A stretch of DNA of 64,000 nt from Nitrosomonas halophila. GTDB lineage: Bacteria; Pseudomonadota; Gammaproteobacteria; Burkholderiales; Nitrosomonadaceae. The DNA lies in assembly GCF_900107165.1 (NCBI RefSeq), contig NZ_FNOY01000001.1, positions 1 to 64,000 of the forward strand, read 5' to 3'. Every line of letters starts with the position of its first letter. The stretch's first letter is position 1. Shown one piece after another: positions 35,325-45,511 of this stretch. The notes under the pieces are model-generated. The model made no database searches and was not told the DNA's origin. It saw nothing but the letters and a program-made list of their open reading frames with translations. The position numbers and the translations under genes are program-made.

Positions 35325-36036
35325 GGCAAAGCATCTCTCAACTGAGCAGTCAACGCTTACAAACAACAGTCAGCCTATCATACAAGCCTACGATCTGACC
35401 AGGGAGGTCGATACCGGCGAGACCATGCTGACCATTTTGCAGGATATCAACTTACAAGTCCGCGCAGGGGAATCGATCGCGGTGGTGGGCGCTTCGGGTT
35501 CCGGTAAATCGACCCTGCTTGGCTTGCTGGCAGGACTGGACGTGCCGACTCACGGCACGGTTTACTTGGATGGAGAAGATATCTTCAAGTTAGACGAAGA
35601 TGAGCGTGCCGAGTTGCGCGGCAGGTTGCTGGGTTTCATGTTTCAGTCATTCCAGTTGCTGCCCTCGTTGACCGCGCTGGAGAACGTGATGTTGCCATTG
35701 GAACTGTCTGGCGCCAGCAATGCCCGCGAGGCCGCTCAGGTTTGGCTGACGCGGGTGGGGTTGGAGAATCGGGTCAAGCATTATCCCAAACAGCTTTCAG
35801 GGGGAGAGCAGCAGCGTGTGGCGATTGCGAGGGCATTTGTGACGCAACCCAAAATGCTGTTCGCCGACGAGCCGACCGGTAATCTGGATGCAGCCACAGG
35901 TGCGCAGATCATCGAGCTGATGTTCGAGATCAATCGCGAGCAGGGCACGACGCTGATATTGGTCACGCATGACGAGCATCTCTCCGCGCGCTGTTCGCGC
36001 ATCATCAAACTGGTTGCCGGGCGGGCCGTCGATTGA
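35305..36036 (+). CDS. ybbA: ABC transporter ATP-binding protein (YbbA type)
   Basis: This 243-residue MacB/LolD-class ATPase has Walker A GASGSGKST, Q-loop FQSFQLLPSL, signature LSGGEQQRVAIARA, Walker B MLFADEPTGNLD and the H-loop VTHDE. It pairs with the FtsX-type permease encoded 170 bp downstream. The substrate is unknown. In E. coli the pair next to tesA is ybbA-ybbP. The start is uncertain: ATG at 35305 or 35323. The first overlaps tesA's first codons by 20 nt and the second by 2 nt. Neither has a clear ribosome site. Confidence 0.9.
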   Translation: MSKNFFMAKHLSTEQSTLTNNSQPIIQAYDLTREVDTGETMLTILQDINLQVRAGESIAVVGASGSGKSTLLGLLAGLDVPTHGTVYLDGEDIFKLDEDERAELRGRLLGFMFQSFQLLPSLTALENVMLPLELSGASNAREAAQVWLTRVGLENRVKHYPKQLSGGEQQRVAIARAFVTQPKMLFADEPTGNLDAATGAQIIELMFEINREQGTTLILVTHDEHLSARCSRIIKLVAGRAVD

Positions 36037-36206
36037 TGGCGTGGATGCTGCCAAGCATCTTGCATAATGAATATTTTTGTGAACAGTGAGTGGTTGCCAG
36101 CCAGCCAATGCCGGGAGCGCGGGCTTGCCTGTCAGCAAACCTGCGTGGCTGCAGACGCGTGCCATGTGGCGCGCAGTGCACTCTTCCAATCTGAGGTTTA
36201 CTTGAA

Positions 36207-38717
36207 ATGAATATGATCAGACTCTCCGCACGGATGTTGTTACGAGACTGGCGCGCGGGAGAATTGCATATCCTGACCCTGGCGCTTGTCATTGCTGTCA
36301 GTGGCGTCGCGACGGTTGGTTTTTTCTCCGACCGGGTGCAGAAGGCGTTGGTGCGCGAGAGCAACCAGTTACTGGGTGGCGACTTGCTGGTCACATCCGA
36401 TAGCCCCTTGCTGCCCGCCTATGCCGAGCGGGCACGCAAGCTGGAGCTGGAAACGACCAGCCTGACCCGCTTCCCCAGCATGGTCAGCTTTGAAGACAAT
36501 AACCTGTTGACGGGCATCAAGGCGGTGGCGCCCGGTTATCCGCTGCGGGGCGTATTGAAGCTGGCCGATCCGCCGACTGATGATACGGCCATCCGGCCAG
36601 TCCGGATGGCGCATGGCATTCCCCGGCCAGGCACAGTCTGGATCGACGAGAAAGTCATGACAGGGTTGAAAGTGACGGTGGGGGACAAGATCGAAGTGGG
36701 TGCCCTGGAAATGATGGTCACAGCCCTGGTGGCCAGCGAACCGGATCATTCGGTTGGATTCGTCAGCATGAACCCACGGTTACTGATGAACGAGGAGGAT
36801 CTGGCAGCCACCCTGCTCATCCAGCCCGGCAGCCGTGTCAGCTATCAATTGCTGGTGGCCGGAGACGAGCATCGGGTGGCCAAGTTCAGACGCTGGATCG
36901 ATGACAGGCTGGCGCCGAACGAACGGGTCGAAGGGATCCAGGACGCACGCCCGGAAATACGCTCGGCACTGGACCGTGCCAGCAAGTTCCTGAGTTTGGC
37001 TGCTCTGGCCAGTGTCGTGGTGGCGGCTGCTGCGGTCGCGTTGGCCACGCGCCGTTTTATTCAGCGTCATTTGGATGGTTGTGCCGTCATGCGCTGTCTG
37101 GGCGCAACCGAGTCGGATTTGATGCGCCTGTATTTATACTATTTTGTGATGCTGGGGACGGCCGCGAGCTTGCTGGGCTGCGTGTTTGCCGGATTGGCAC
37201 AGGAGGTGCTTTCGCACTGGCTGGCTGAGTTGATCGGCATCCAGTTGCCGCTGCCAACGGCATTGCCCGCCATGCAAGGCATGCTGACCGGCCTGGTGTT
37301 GCTGCTGGGTTTTTCCCTGCCTCCGCTGCTGAATTTGCGGCAGGTGCCGGCCTTGCGCGTGATCCGGCGTGATCTGGAATTGACCAATGTACATAGCCTG
37401 GCCGGCTATGGATTCGGGCTGGCCATGCTGTCGACATTGTTCATCTGGAAGGCGGGCTCGCTCATGCTTGGCATCATGATCATGCTGGGCTTTCTGCTGG
37501 CGATAGTTCTGTTCGGACTGTTCGGTTTGTTGCTGATCAGACTGTTCTTGCTGGCCCGCCCGCAGGGATCGAGCCCCTGGAGCTATGGCCTGGCCAATAT
37601 CCGCCGGCGGGCGATTCCCAGTCTGGTGCAGGCGACTGCATTGGGACTGGGGTTGATGGCCTTGCTGACGTTGACGCTGACGCGCAATGATTTATTGCAG
37701 GACTGGCAGTCCCGGCTGCCGGAGGAGGCGCCCAACCGCTTCCTGGTGAACATTCAGCCGGATCAGCAGGCAGCGTTGATGACATTTTTCGATGAGCACG
37801 CGATTGTGCGGCCGGAAATTTTTCCGATGGTGCGCGCGCGCTTGATGAAAATCAACGACCAGGCTGTCAGCCTCGATGATTATCCCGATCCGCGCGCCAA
37901 ACAAATGGTCAACCGGGAGTTCAATCTATCCTGGACGGATACGCTGCAACAGGACAATGAAATTGTGGCGGGCCATTGGTGGAAGGCAGACGTTATTTCA
38001 TCCGAGCCGGAGCTGTCGATGGAAGTGGAGTTTGCCAAGACCCTCGGCCTCAAACTCGGTGACCGACTGACATTCTATACCGGCGGGGGAGATTTCTCAG
38101 CCACGATCACGAGTTTGCGCACGGTGGACTGGGATACCTTTCATGTCAATTTCTTTGCCGTGGTGCGCCCCGGGGTGCTGGATAACTATCCGGCCAGCTA
38201 TGTCACCAGTTTCTATCTGCCGTCCGAGCGGGCAAGAATCCTGCAGGATCTGGTACGCGCGTTTCCAAATATTCTGATTATCGATGTCGCGACCGTGATC
38301 GAGCGGGTGCAAAGCATGATCGAGCAGGTCACGCGCGCAATCGAGTTTGTGTTTCTATTCACCTTGCTGGCGGGGTTCGCTGTCATGTATGCCGCGATCG
38401 CCTCGACACAGGATGAGCGCATTTATGAAGCGGCAATTTTCCGCACGCTTGGGGCAAGAAAACAGCAGCTTGCGCGCGCCTGGGCGGTGGAATTCGCGAT
38501 TCTGGGCGCGCTGGCCGGAATTTTTGCAGCGGCGGGCGCGAGTGTGCTCGGCTACCTGATCGGTAAATATGCCTTGCATATCACCTATACCCCCAATATC
38601 TGGATAGGGCTGGTCGGCATACTGGTCGGTGTGGTGGGTGTGACCGTGGTGGGCCTGCTGGGCACGCGTGCCACGCTCTCCGAACCACCGTTGCTGACGT
38701 TGAAGAAAATCGCCTGA
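36207..38717 (+). CDS. ybbP: FtsX-family ABC transporter permease (YbbP type)
   Basis: This 836-residue integral membrane protein has one N-terminal transmembrane helix (about 20-42), a large periplasmic domain (about 45-250), a block of membrane helices (about 260-475), a second periplasmic domain (about 480-700) and C-terminal helices (about 705-830) with the FtsX-like segment IYEAAIFRTLGARKQQLARAWAVE. Two FtsX units in one chain are typical of YbbP. With YbbA it probably moves lipids or lipoproteins out of, or through, the inner membrane (inference from the MacB/LolCDE group). Confidence 0.9.
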   Translation: MNMIRLSARMLLRDWRAGELHILTLALVIAVSGVATVGFFSDRVQKALVRESNQLLGGDLLVTSDSPLLPAYAERARKLELETTSLTRFPSMVSFEDNNLLTGIKAVAPGYPLRGVLKLADPPTDDTAIRPVRMAHGIPRPGTVWIDEKVMTGLKVTVGDKIEVGALEMMVTALVASEPDHSVGFVSMNPRLLMNEEDLAATLLIQPGSRVSYQLLVAGDEHRVAKFRRWIDDRLAPNERVEGIQDARPEIRSALDRASKFLSLAALASVVVAAAAVALATRRFIQRHLDGCAVMRCLGATESDLMRLYLYYFVMLGTAASLLGCVFAGLAQEVLSHWLAELIGIQLPLPTALPAMQGMLTGLVLLLGFSLPPLLNLRQVPALRVIRRDLELTNVHSLAGYGFGLAMLSTLFIWKAGSLMLGIMIMLGFLLAIVLFGLFGLLLIRLFLLARPQGSSPWSYGLANIRRRAIPSLVQATALGLGLMALLTLTLTRNDLLQDWQSRLPEEAPNRFLVNIQPDQQAALMTFFDEHAIVRPEIFPMVRARLMKINDQAVSLDDYPDPRAKQMVNREFNLSWTDTLQQDNEIVAGHWWKADVISSEPELSMEVEFAKTLGLKLGDRLTFYTGGGDFSATITSLRTVDWDTFHVNFFAVVRPGVLDNYPASYVTSFYLPSERARILQDLVRAFPNILIIDVATVIERVQSMIEQVTRAIEFVFLFTLLAGFAVMYAAIASTQDERIYEAAIFRTLGARKQQLARAWAVEFAILGALAGIFAAAGASVLGYLIGKYALHITYTPNIWIGLVGILVGVVGVTVVGLLGTRATLSEPPLLTLKKIA

Positions 38718-38734
38718 GGCACTTATGCTGGAAA

Positions 38735-38769
38735 CCTGCTCCAGCTGTAGAAGGTACAGCTGGAGCAGG
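38735..38769. terminator. Perfect 15-bp stem between convergent genes
   Basis: CCTGCTCCAGCTGTA, loop GAAGG, then the exact complement TACAGCTGGAGCAGG. It lies 17 bp after ybbP and 75 bp before the end of the minus-strand secreted-protein gene, so it probably terminates transcription from both sides. There is no T tract. Confidence 0.65.
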
Positions 38770-38844
38770 AGATCATTCAAGACATACGATCAAGAGAACT
38801 GCCCTGCACGGGGTTCTCGCTGCGTCTGCCGGATTTGGATTGCA

Positions 38845-39750
38845 TCAGTAATTGAAATTCGGCAAATCACCGATACCACCCATATCATTTGGATCAATGA
38901 ATTGTCCACCAATATTGATCCAGGTTTGGCCGGTATAGGCATCGTGAATCGATATGGCTTCGGTCTGGAAGCAATCAGGCACCCGATCATTGCGCATGGT
39001 GGTTTGGGTGGCATGGGTGATGCTCGAATCAGTAATAGTGATTCCGGGATCGCTTGCGAAATCTTCCATCACTTCGTCAGTCACGTCCAGGCAAATATCT
39101 GTGTTGATTGTTAACGGAGCCTGGTCAGGTGACGCATTGATGACACAAACTGCAGTATTGCCCGAAAATGAATCGGGAATATTGCCAGGCCCATTGTTAA
39201 ATGTGACGCCCCCCCATTCGGATTTCAGAACATCGACCGTAGTCAAAATTGAAATGCCGGTCGGTGCCGCTACTTCTTCCTCAGGCGCTTCGCAGAAATC
39301 GGTGTCTGGCGGCAGCTTGATGCATTGGCCATTGGTCGTGATGTTCACGGTATTGCCGCTCTGGGTATAAACAAAACCAGCCGGGATATCGTCGGTCTTG
39401 CAGGCGGGGATGCTGCCATCGCCACCGGATTGGGTGATGTCGGCCAGAAGAGTCGATACCGGGCTGATTTGGGTTGGGTTGTCATAGCCCCAGGGGCCGC
39501 CCAATACATACACATTCTGATCTTGCGTATTGATGCCGGCGTAAATATTGGTCTGCGGATAATAGCGGAACCGCCAGGGATCGAGTGAGTGGGTGGCCTG
39601 GTGGGTGGGGAACAAATGCGGGAATGTTCTCTCTGCCCAGTTGAGCAGGGTTTCGGTATCGCTGCTGAGATCGGCGAATGCGCTGGAGGTTTGTCCAATC
39701 AGTACGCTGGCGCAGGCGGCGATGAGAGATGCCTTGATTGTTTGCTTCAT
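38845..39750 (-). CDS. Secreted protein of unknown function
   Basis: This 301-residue protein has a signal peptide (about 1-27, ending SSAFA). Residues about 30-85 (LLNWAERTFPHLFPTH, then FRYYPQTNIYAGINTQDQNVYVLGG) resemble a small domain seen repeatedly in exported proteins of Nitrosomonas and other proteobacteria. The rest is rich in Thr, Asp, Asn and Gly with several cysteines (CKTDDIP, GQCIKLP, DFCEAP, AVCVINA, DICLDV, DCFQTE) that could form disulfides. No catalytic motif is recognised. The start was moved to MKQTIKASL, where the signal peptide begins. Confidence 0.7.
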   Translation of the reverse strand: MKQTIKASLIAACASVLIGQTSSAFADLSSDTETLLNWAERTFPHLFPTHQATHSLDPWRFRYYPQTNIYAGINTQDQNVYVLGGPWGYDNPTQISPVSTLLADITQSGGDGSIPACKTDDIPAGFVYTQSGNTVNITTNGQCIKLPPDTDFCEAPEEEVAAPTGISILTTVDVLKSEWGGVTFNNGPGNIPDSFSGNTAVCVINASPDQAPLTINTDICLDVTDEVMEDFASDPGITITDSSITHATQTTMRNDRVPDCFQTEAISIHDAYTGQTWINIGGQFIDPNDMGGIGDLPNFNY

Positions 39751-39910
39751 GTTGATGGTCTCCATCGGTAGTTAAAAATAGTATATCGACAACGAACTTG
39801 TCGCTTGGCTGGAAAAAAGCGTATGGTGACAGGTTCCCGGCAGCAACAGTGTGGGATATATACTATGTTTCGGGTTTTATTTCCAGATTATGAAACCAGA
39901 GGAGGCTGAC

Positions 39911-40555
39911 ATGACGGCAAACAATGATGCGATGCGCGAAGCCATTATCGAAACCGCGATGGTGCTGGCGGCACGTTCATCCTGGGAGGCATTGCGCCTG
40001 CACGAGGTGGCGGAGCAGCTGGCGATTTCGCTGGATGATATCCGCTGCTGTTTTCGTGAAAAGGATGAGCTGATCGATGCCTGGTTCGACCGGGCCGATA
40101 GCCATATGCTCAGGGAAGCCGAGTCGGCCGGATTTCTCGAACTGGCGCCGGCCGAACGGGTTCAGCATCTGATCATGGCCTGGTTGAATGCTCTGGCCGT
40201 GCAGCGCAGGGTTACCCGGCAAATGATCGCTTCCAAACTGGAAATTGGCCATATCCATATCCAGGTGCCCGCCATCATGCGCGTCAGCCGGACCGTGCAA
40301 TGGATCCGTGAAGCCGCTCACCGCGATGCCACGTTTGTCTGGCGCGCGCTTGAGGAAAGCGCGCTGACCAGCATATATCTCATGACCTTTTTTTTCTGGA
40401 TGCGGGACGAATCCGAAGATGCGCGCTATACCAGCCAGTTTCTGCAGCGTCACCTATCGATGCTTCCTTGGCTGGCGGGTTCTAACCAGCGTGCGCATCA
40501 TGCCAATGGGCAGGCTGTTTCCCGTCCACGTCAGCTCCCGTTACAGCTCGATTGA
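39911..40555 (+). CDS. TetR/AcrR-like transcriptional regulator
   Basis: This 214-residue protein has an N-terminal helix-turn-helix region (about 8-55: AIIETAMVLAARSSWEALRL, then EQLAISLDDIRCCFREKDEL) of TetR type, followed by an all-helical ligand domain. The effector and targets are unknown. The start at 39911 has an excellent ribosome site (GAGGAGG, 7 nt upstream), so the longer upstream frame is not used. It is followed by the DUF457 gene after 40 bp, so the two may be co-transcribed. Confidence 0.8.
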   Translation: MTANNDAMREAIIETAMVLAARSSWEALRLHEVAEQLAISLDDIRCCFREKDELIDAWFDRADSHMLREAESAGFLELAPAERVQHLIMAWLNALAVQRRVTRQMIASKLEIGHIHIQVPAIMRVSRTVQWIREAAHRDATFVWRALEESALTSIYLMTFFFWMRDESEDARYTSQFLQRHLSMLPWLAGSNQRAHHANGQAVSRPRQLPLQLD

Positions 40556-40595
40556 TCTGATCGGATCAAACTTCCTGTCAAGGCGCTGAACAGGC

Positions 40596-41639
40596 ATGGA
40601 TCCCGTCACGCATATCCTCAGTGGCGCACTGCTGGTGCGGACCGTGCAGCCGGCCGGCCCGGTCCGGTTGCGGCGGCAGCAAATACTGGTGGGGGGTGTG
40701 GCGGCAGCTTTTCCCGATATCGATATCGTTTTGCGATTGGTCGATACCCTGACCTATCTCAACTGGCACCAGGGGCTGACCCATTCCTTGCTGATGCTGC
40801 CCGGCTGGGCATGGCTGCTGGCGCATTTGTGTGCCAGATGGCTGGGGCAGCGTGCCGCCTGGCGCAATTTTTTCATTCCGGCCTGTCTCGGGCTGCTGAT
40901 TCATATCCTGGGCGATCTGGTGACGGCCTATGGTCTGATGCTGTTTGCGCCAATTTCCAGCAGCCGCTTTGCCTGGCCGCTGGTTTTTGTCATGGACCCA
41001 TGGCTGACAGGGCTGATCATCCTCGGGCTGGTAACAAGCCTGTACAGGCCGGCCAAGCGTGCCTGCGCCATGCTTGCATGGCTGGGCGTGGGCGGGTATC
41101 TCGCCTGTGCGGGGTGGCTGCAAGCGGAAGCGGTCCGTGCCGCTGAGGCATATGCCGTGCAACAAAGGCTGGCACAGCATACAGTCAGCGTATTGCCGCA
41201 ACCATTGTTGCCGTTTAACCGGATGCTGATCGTTGCAGAGGATGACCGGTTGCATGTGGCCTTGATCCACTTGAGGCGTGACGCGCCAGCCGAACCCGTC
41301 GATGGCGGGAACTGGTTGCGTCAGATGGCGGCTGCCTATCGTCCGCTGACGATGGCCGACTGGCAAGTATACGGTTTATACGCCGCGCCTTCCCCGGCTG
41401 AGGCAGCGCTGGCCCGGCTGGCCTGGCAGCAGCCGACGATGATCCCGTTCCGCAACTTTGCAAAATTTCCGGTTCTGGATGGCATCGACTATACTGGCCC
41501 GGGTACCTGTATCTGGTTTATTGATCTGCGCTTCAAGTTACCAGGCTTGCCGCCGTCTTTTCGTTATGGCGCTTGCCGCGAGGATGAGCGCTCGTTCTGG
41601 TATTTGAAGCGGCAGCGTGGCGCATTCTGGATCGATTGA
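40596..41639 (+). CDS. DUF457/YdjM-type membrane metal-dependent hydrolase
   Basis: This 347-residue protein has four to five transmembrane segments in its N-terminal half. MDPVTHILSGALL, the AAFPDIDIV acid pair, the HQGLTHSLL motif and HILGDLVTAYG match the family of putative membrane-bound metal-dependent hydrolases (YdjM/DUF457). Conserved His and Asp residues suggest a metal site near the membrane. The C-terminal 170 residues are soluble and of unknown role. The substrate is unknown. Confidence 0.85.
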   Translation: MDPVTHILSGALLVRTVQPAGPVRLRRQQILVGGVAAAFPDIDIVLRLVDTLTYLNWHQGLTHSLLMLPGWAWLLAHLCARWLGQRAAWRNFFIPACLGLLIHILGDLVTAYGLMLFAPISSSRFAWPLVFVMDPWLTGLIILGLVTSLYRPAKRACAMLAWLGVGGYLACAGWLQAEAVRAAEAYAVQQRLAQHTVSVLPQPLLPFNRMLIVAEDDRLHVALIHLRRDAPAEPVDGGNWLRQMAAAYRPLTMADWQVYGLYAAPSPAEAALARLAWQQPTMIPFRNFAKFPVLDGIDYTGPGTCIWFIDLRFKLPGLPPSFRYGACREDERSFWYLKRQRGAFWID

Positions 41640-41753
41640 ATTTGAGCCCGGAAGCTGAGAGGGTGATCGGCTGCACTGGTTCGCTCGTTCCATGCACACC
41701 GATCCATGCAACGGAGGTTTCCGGATTGCATTATTTTTATGAAAGCGATTTAT

Positions 41754-42983
41754 ATGACCGAATTATCCGCCATCAAGATTTTGATTCTCGATGATGATCC
41801 CTTCATACTGAAGATTCTGGCGCGCATGCTGGAAAAACAGGGGGTGGTGCATATCAGTTGCTGTGAGCGGGGCGAGGATGCACTGGTGCTGATCGATGAC
41901 GCTGAGCGTCGGCCCGATCTGATTCTGCTCGATCTCAACATGCCTGGCATGGATGGCATCGAATTCGTGCGTCATCTGGTCGGCCGCCGCTATGTCGGCA
42001 GCCTGATTCTGGTCAGCGGCGAGGATGAGCGCATGCTCAGAACAACCGAGAAGCTGGTGCAAGCGCACAAGATCACCATTCTGGGTTATTTGCAGAAACC
42101 CGTGCAGCCCGAGGCATTGGAAGCGTTGATGATCAAGCTGGCGCCTCCCGTGCAGCAGCGTGAGCGTGCGAGCGGTGTCAAGAAAACCTATGATGGCCCA
42201 GCTGTCGAGGCTGCCATCGAGGCGGGTGAGCTGGTCAACTATTATCAGCCGAAAGTCCGGGTCGATACCGGCGCGCTGGCTGGTGTGGAAACGCTGGTGC
42301 GTTGGCAGCATCCCGAGGATGGGATCATTTATCCCGATCAGTTTATTGGTGTGGCGGAGAAACATGGCCTGATCAATGCCCTGACGCAGAAGGTGCTCGA
42401 GCAGGCTTTCGCCCAGGCTAGGCTATGGCAACAATCGGGCTACGAATTGAAAGTGGCAGTCAACGTATCGATGGATAACCTGGCATCGCTCGATTTCCAG
42501 GATGTCGTGGTGCGATTGGCCGCCAAGTCTGCTATTCCACCGAACAAGATCGTGCTGGAAATCACTGAAAGCCAGCTGATGGGCGACGTGCGTGTTTCAC
42601 TCGAGATTCTGACCCGGTTGCGCCTGAAACGTTTTCATTTGTCGATCGATGATTTCGGCACGGGCCATTCCTCGCTCGCGCAGCTGCGTGATATTCCGTT
42701 CGATGAGCTCAAGATCGATCAGGGATTTGTGCACCGCGCCTGGGAGAGTGAAACGCTGCGTGTAATTTATGATACCAGTCTTGCCCTGGCCAAGCAGTTG
42801 AACATGGAAACGGTCGCGGAAGGCGTGGAAGACAGGGGGGACTGGGAATTGTTGCGTCAGACCGGCTGCGATCTTGCGCAGGGCAATTTCATCGCCAAGC
42901 CGATGCCGGCCGATAGGCTCAGTCATTGGATGAAAGAGTGGCAGACCCGGATCGAAACCGAGTCGCTGGTGGCCAAGGATTGA
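41754..42983 (+). CDS. Response regulator with EAL domain
   Basis: The N-terminal receiver domain (about 1-125) has the acidic pocket LILDDDPF, the phospho-acceptor in LILLDLNMPG (about residue 60), Ser in VSGEDE and Lys in LQKPV. A C-terminal EAL domain (about 155-400) carries the signature ETLVRW instead of EALVRW, DDFGTGHSS, and KIDQGFVH. The architecture resembles RocR/VieA-type c-di-GMP phosphodiesterases controlled by phosphorylation. No histidine kinase gene is adjacent. The start is uncertain: ATG at 41706, 41739 or 41754. I give 41754, nearest the receiver domain. Confidence 0.88.
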   Translation: MTELSAIKILILDDDPFILKILARMLEKQGVVHISCCERGEDALVLIDDAERRPDLILLDLNMPGMDGIEFVRHLVGRRYVGSLILVSGEDERMLRTTEKLVQAHKITILGYLQKPVQPEALEALMIKLAPPVQQRERASGVKKTYDGPAVEAAIEAGELVNYYQPKVRVDTGALAGVETLVRWQHPEDGIIYPDQFIGVAEKHGLINALTQKVLEQAFAQARLWQQSGYELKVAVNVSMDNLASLDFQDVVVRLAAKSAIPPNKIVLEITESQLMGDVRVSLEILTRLRLKRFHLSIDDFGTGHSSLAQLRDIPFDELKIDQGFVHRAWESETLRVIYDTSLALAKQLNMETVAEGVEDRGDWELLRQTGCDLAQGNFIAKPMPADRLSHWMKEWQTRIETESLVAKD

Positions 42984-43526
42984 TCATTGCGCAGCCGCTG
43001 GGTTTGCGCCGGTTGGCGGTAAGTGGCTGGCTGATTTGCGATCCAGCACCACGAAATGGTATGTCAATCCGGATGTATCATCCTGCTGGATTTCGCGCGA
43101 AATTTCTTGCCAGGCATCGCGCGCGTAGGCCGGAAAAAAAGTATCTCCAGAGAATGCCTGCTGTATTTCAGTGAGATATAGTCGGTCGCAGTAGGGCAGG
43201 GTTTGCTGGTAAAGCTCGGCCCCGCCGATGATGAAAATCGTTCGCGTGTCTTCGCCAAAGCGTTCGAGTACCGCTTCCATCGAGGTTGCAATTTCGACGC
43301 CTGGCAGTTGCAAATCCGGCTGACGGGTGAGCACAACATTCACGCGCCCAGGAAGTGGCCGCCCGATCGAATCGAATGTGCGCCGCCCCATGACGATGAT
43401 CTGGCCCATGGTCAGCGCCTTGAAATGCTTGAGATCTGCGGGCAGGTGCCAGGGCAGCGCGTTGTCGCGGCCGATCACCCGGTTGGCCGCGACTGCGGCC
43501 AGGATGGCAAGCTGGGGCCCGGTCAT
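42984..43526 (-). CDS. folA: Dihydrofolate reductase
   Basis: This 180-residue enzyme reduces dihydrofolate with NADPH. The N-terminal [31 protein letters not shown] contains the substrate loop and catalytic Asp. [19 protein letters not shown] and [13 protein letters not shown] are the NADPH-binding parts. It starts inside the thyA stop (ATGA overlap, 4 nt), which fixes the start at 43526. The C-terminus extends about 15 residues beyond the usual end. The thyA-folA order couples dTMP synthesis with recycling of the dihydrofolate it produces. Confidence 0.95.
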   Translation of the reverse strand: MTGPQLAILAAVAANRVIGRDNALPWHLPADLKHFKALTMGQIIVMGRRTFDSIGRPLPGRVNVVLTRQPDLQLPGVEIATSMEAVLERFGEDTRTIFIIGGAELYQQTLPYCDRLYLTEIQQAFSGDTFFPAYARDAWQEISREIQQDDTSGLTYHFVVLDRKSASHLPPTGANPAAAQ

Positions 43527-44317
43527 ACCGCGACCGGCGCATGGATGGGGGGATGGGGATCGTAGTGCTGCAAGCTGAAGTCCTCGTACTTGAAATCGAA
43601 AATATTGGTGACTGTGGGATTGAGCTGCATGCAGGGCAGCGCTCTGGGTTCTCGGCCGAGCTGCAGCCGGGCCTGATCGATATGATTCAGGTACAAATGC
43701 GCATCGCCAAAGGTATGAATAAACTCCCCAGGTTGCAGTTGGCAGCATTGCGCGATCATGAGTGTCAGCAGTGCATAGGATGCGATATTGAAAGGCACGC
43801 CCAGGAAAATATCCGCGCTGCGTTGGTATAACTGGCAGGACAGTTTGCCATCCACGACATAAAACTGAAACAGTACATGGCAAGGCGCTAGCCGCATTTT
43901 GCCGAGATCGCCGACATTCCAGGCGGAGACCAGCATCCGGCGTGAATCAGGGGTTTCCCTGATCTGCTGAATGACCTGCGTAATCTGGTCGATCGAGTCC
44001 TTGTCCGTAATCGTCCATGAGCGCCATTGATGGCCATAGATCGGCCCCAGATCTCCATTCTGATCTGCCCACTCATCCCAGATGGTGACCTGGTTCTGCC
44101 TGAGATACTGAATATTGGTGTCGCCGCGCAGAAACCACAACAATTCGTGAATGATCGATCTGACGTGACATTTCTTGGTGGTCACCAGTGGAAACCCCGC
44201 CTGCAGATCAAAACGCATCTGATAGCCAAAAATGGACAAGGTGCCGGTGCCGGTCCGATCGGTTTTTTTACGGCCATGCTCGAGCACATGCCGCATCAAA
44301 TCGAGATATTGACGCAT
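43523..44317 (-). CDS. thyA: Thymidylate synthase
   Basis: This 264-residue enzyme, exactly the E. coli length, methylates dUMP with methylene-tetrahydrofolate. It shows [31 protein letters not shown], the catalytic cysteine in [12 protein letters not shown], and the dUMP-binding [17 protein letters not shown]. It is the first gene of thyA-folA. The 137-bp upstream region toward cysB has no gene and probably carries the thyA promoter. Confidence 0.97.
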   Translation of the reverse strand: MRQYLDLMRHVLEHGRKKTDRTGTGTLSIFGYQMRFDLQAGFPLVTTKKCHVRSIIHELLWFLRGDTNIQYLRQNQVTIWDEWADQNGDLGPIYGHQWRSWTITDKDSIDQITQVIQQIRETPDSRRMLVSAWNVGDLGKMRLAPCHVLFQFYVVDGKLSCQLYQRSADIFLGVPFNIASYALLTLMIAQCCQLQPGEFIHTFGDAHLYLNHIDQARLQLGREPRALPCMQLNPTVTNIFDFKYEDFSLQHYDPHPPIHAPVAV

Positions 44318-44454
44318 GAATAGCCCTGGTTGATAGTTACCTGACGTGTATCATACACGACTGGGCGTATTATCTCGCTCCAGGAATGGGGCGCAGGCGT
44401 ATGCAAGCGCGTTTCTGCCCGGGCAGTGAGCGATAAACACGAAAGCCGATCGCC

Positions 44455-45393
44455 TCATAACGGCGGGTCCATTTCCTGTTCAACATTCATGCGAACAACA
44501 GCTTCATTGATCGTGGGCACACATAATTCCATGAACCGGTAAGCATAACTGCGCAGATAATGGTTCTGCCTGACAGAAATATAGGTGGTATTTTGTTCGA
44601 ATAGATCGGCGCCATTCAACCTGACAAGATGGGTATCTTTTTCGGGGATGAACGCGACCGAAGCGATAATTCCTACCCCGAGGCCAAGATTCACATAAGT
44701 TTTGATGACATCCGCATCCAGGGCTGACATGGCGATATCGGGGGTAAGCCCGGCGCGAATGAATGCCTGATCGATCCGGGAACGGCCAGTGAAGCCTTCA
44801 TGGTAAGTGACGATTGGAAATTCCGCAATTGCTTCCAGAGTGAGGCCGGGAACGGAGCACAAGGGGTGTCCGGTGGGTACAATGATAATGTGATGCCAGG
44901 AGTAATAGGGGAAGGAAACCAGGTATTTGGTATCCTTGAGCGCTTCGGTCGCAATGCCGATATCGGCCTGATCACCGAGCAGCATGGATACGATTTCACC
45001 CGGACTGGACTGATGCAGCACAAGATGCACTTTGGGAAACGCTTGTTTGAATTGAGTGATGACGGCAGGGAGCGCATATTGCGCCTGGGTATGGGTGGTG
45101 GCAATGATCAATTGTCCCGTGTCATGACAACTGAATTGCTCGGCCAGCCGTTTGATATTGCGGGTGTCCAGTAAAATGCGCTCGACAATTTTGATCAGCG
45201 CCTTGCCGGGCTCGGTCAGACCGGTGAGCCGCTTGCCTCTGCGTACGAACAATTCAATATTGAGTTCGTCTTCCAGATCTTTGATATGCTTGCTGACACC
45301 TGACTGTGAAGTGAACAGCTTGTTGGCCACTTCGGTCAGATTGAAGTTCTGACGAACGGTTTCGCTGATGATACGAAGTTGTTGAAAATTCAA
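44455..45393 (-). CDS. cysB: LysR-family regulator CysB
   Basis: This 312-residue LysR-type regulator has a winged helix at the N-terminus (MNFQQLRIISETVRQNFNL, then LFTSQSGVSKHIKDLEDEL) and an effector domain with TTHTQAQYALPAVI and TYHEGFTGRSRIDQAF, features of CysB/Cbl. It normally activates sulfate-assimilation genes when O-acetylserine or N-acetylserine signals sulfur shortage. It lies 118 bp downstream of the sulfate transporter operon on the same strand, so it probably regulates that operon. Confidence 0.93.
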   Translation of the reverse strand: MNFQQLRIISETVRQNFNLTEVANKLFTSQSGVSKHIKDLEDELNIELFVRRGKRLTGLTEPGKALIKIVERILLDTRNIKRLAEQFSCHDTGQLIIATTHTQAQYALPAVITQFKQAFPKVHLVLHQSSPGEIVSMLLGDQADIGIATEALKDTKYLVSFPYYSWHHIIIVPTGHPLCSVPGLTLEAIAEFPIVTYHEGFTGRSRIDQAFIRAGLTPDIAMSALDADVIKTYVNLGLGVGIIASVAFIPEKDTHLVRLNGADLFEQNTTYISVRQNHYLRSYAYRFMELCVPTINEAVVRMNVEQEMDPPL

Positions 45394-45511
45394 TGTGCGT
45401 CTCGCTGATGTTGGCTGTATGGGTTAAATCGTATGGCAGATCAATTCAAGGGATGTGTGTGCAATGCATGTTTCCCGGCAAAGCGATCAAACTGCTCTGA
45501 GGCAGAGCCAG

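Noticed and set aside
40578-41366. 262-codon minus-strand frame opposite the DUF457 gene
   Set aside because: Gln/His/Pro-rich shadow frame with no signal or family match, while the plus strand encodes a recognisable membrane family.
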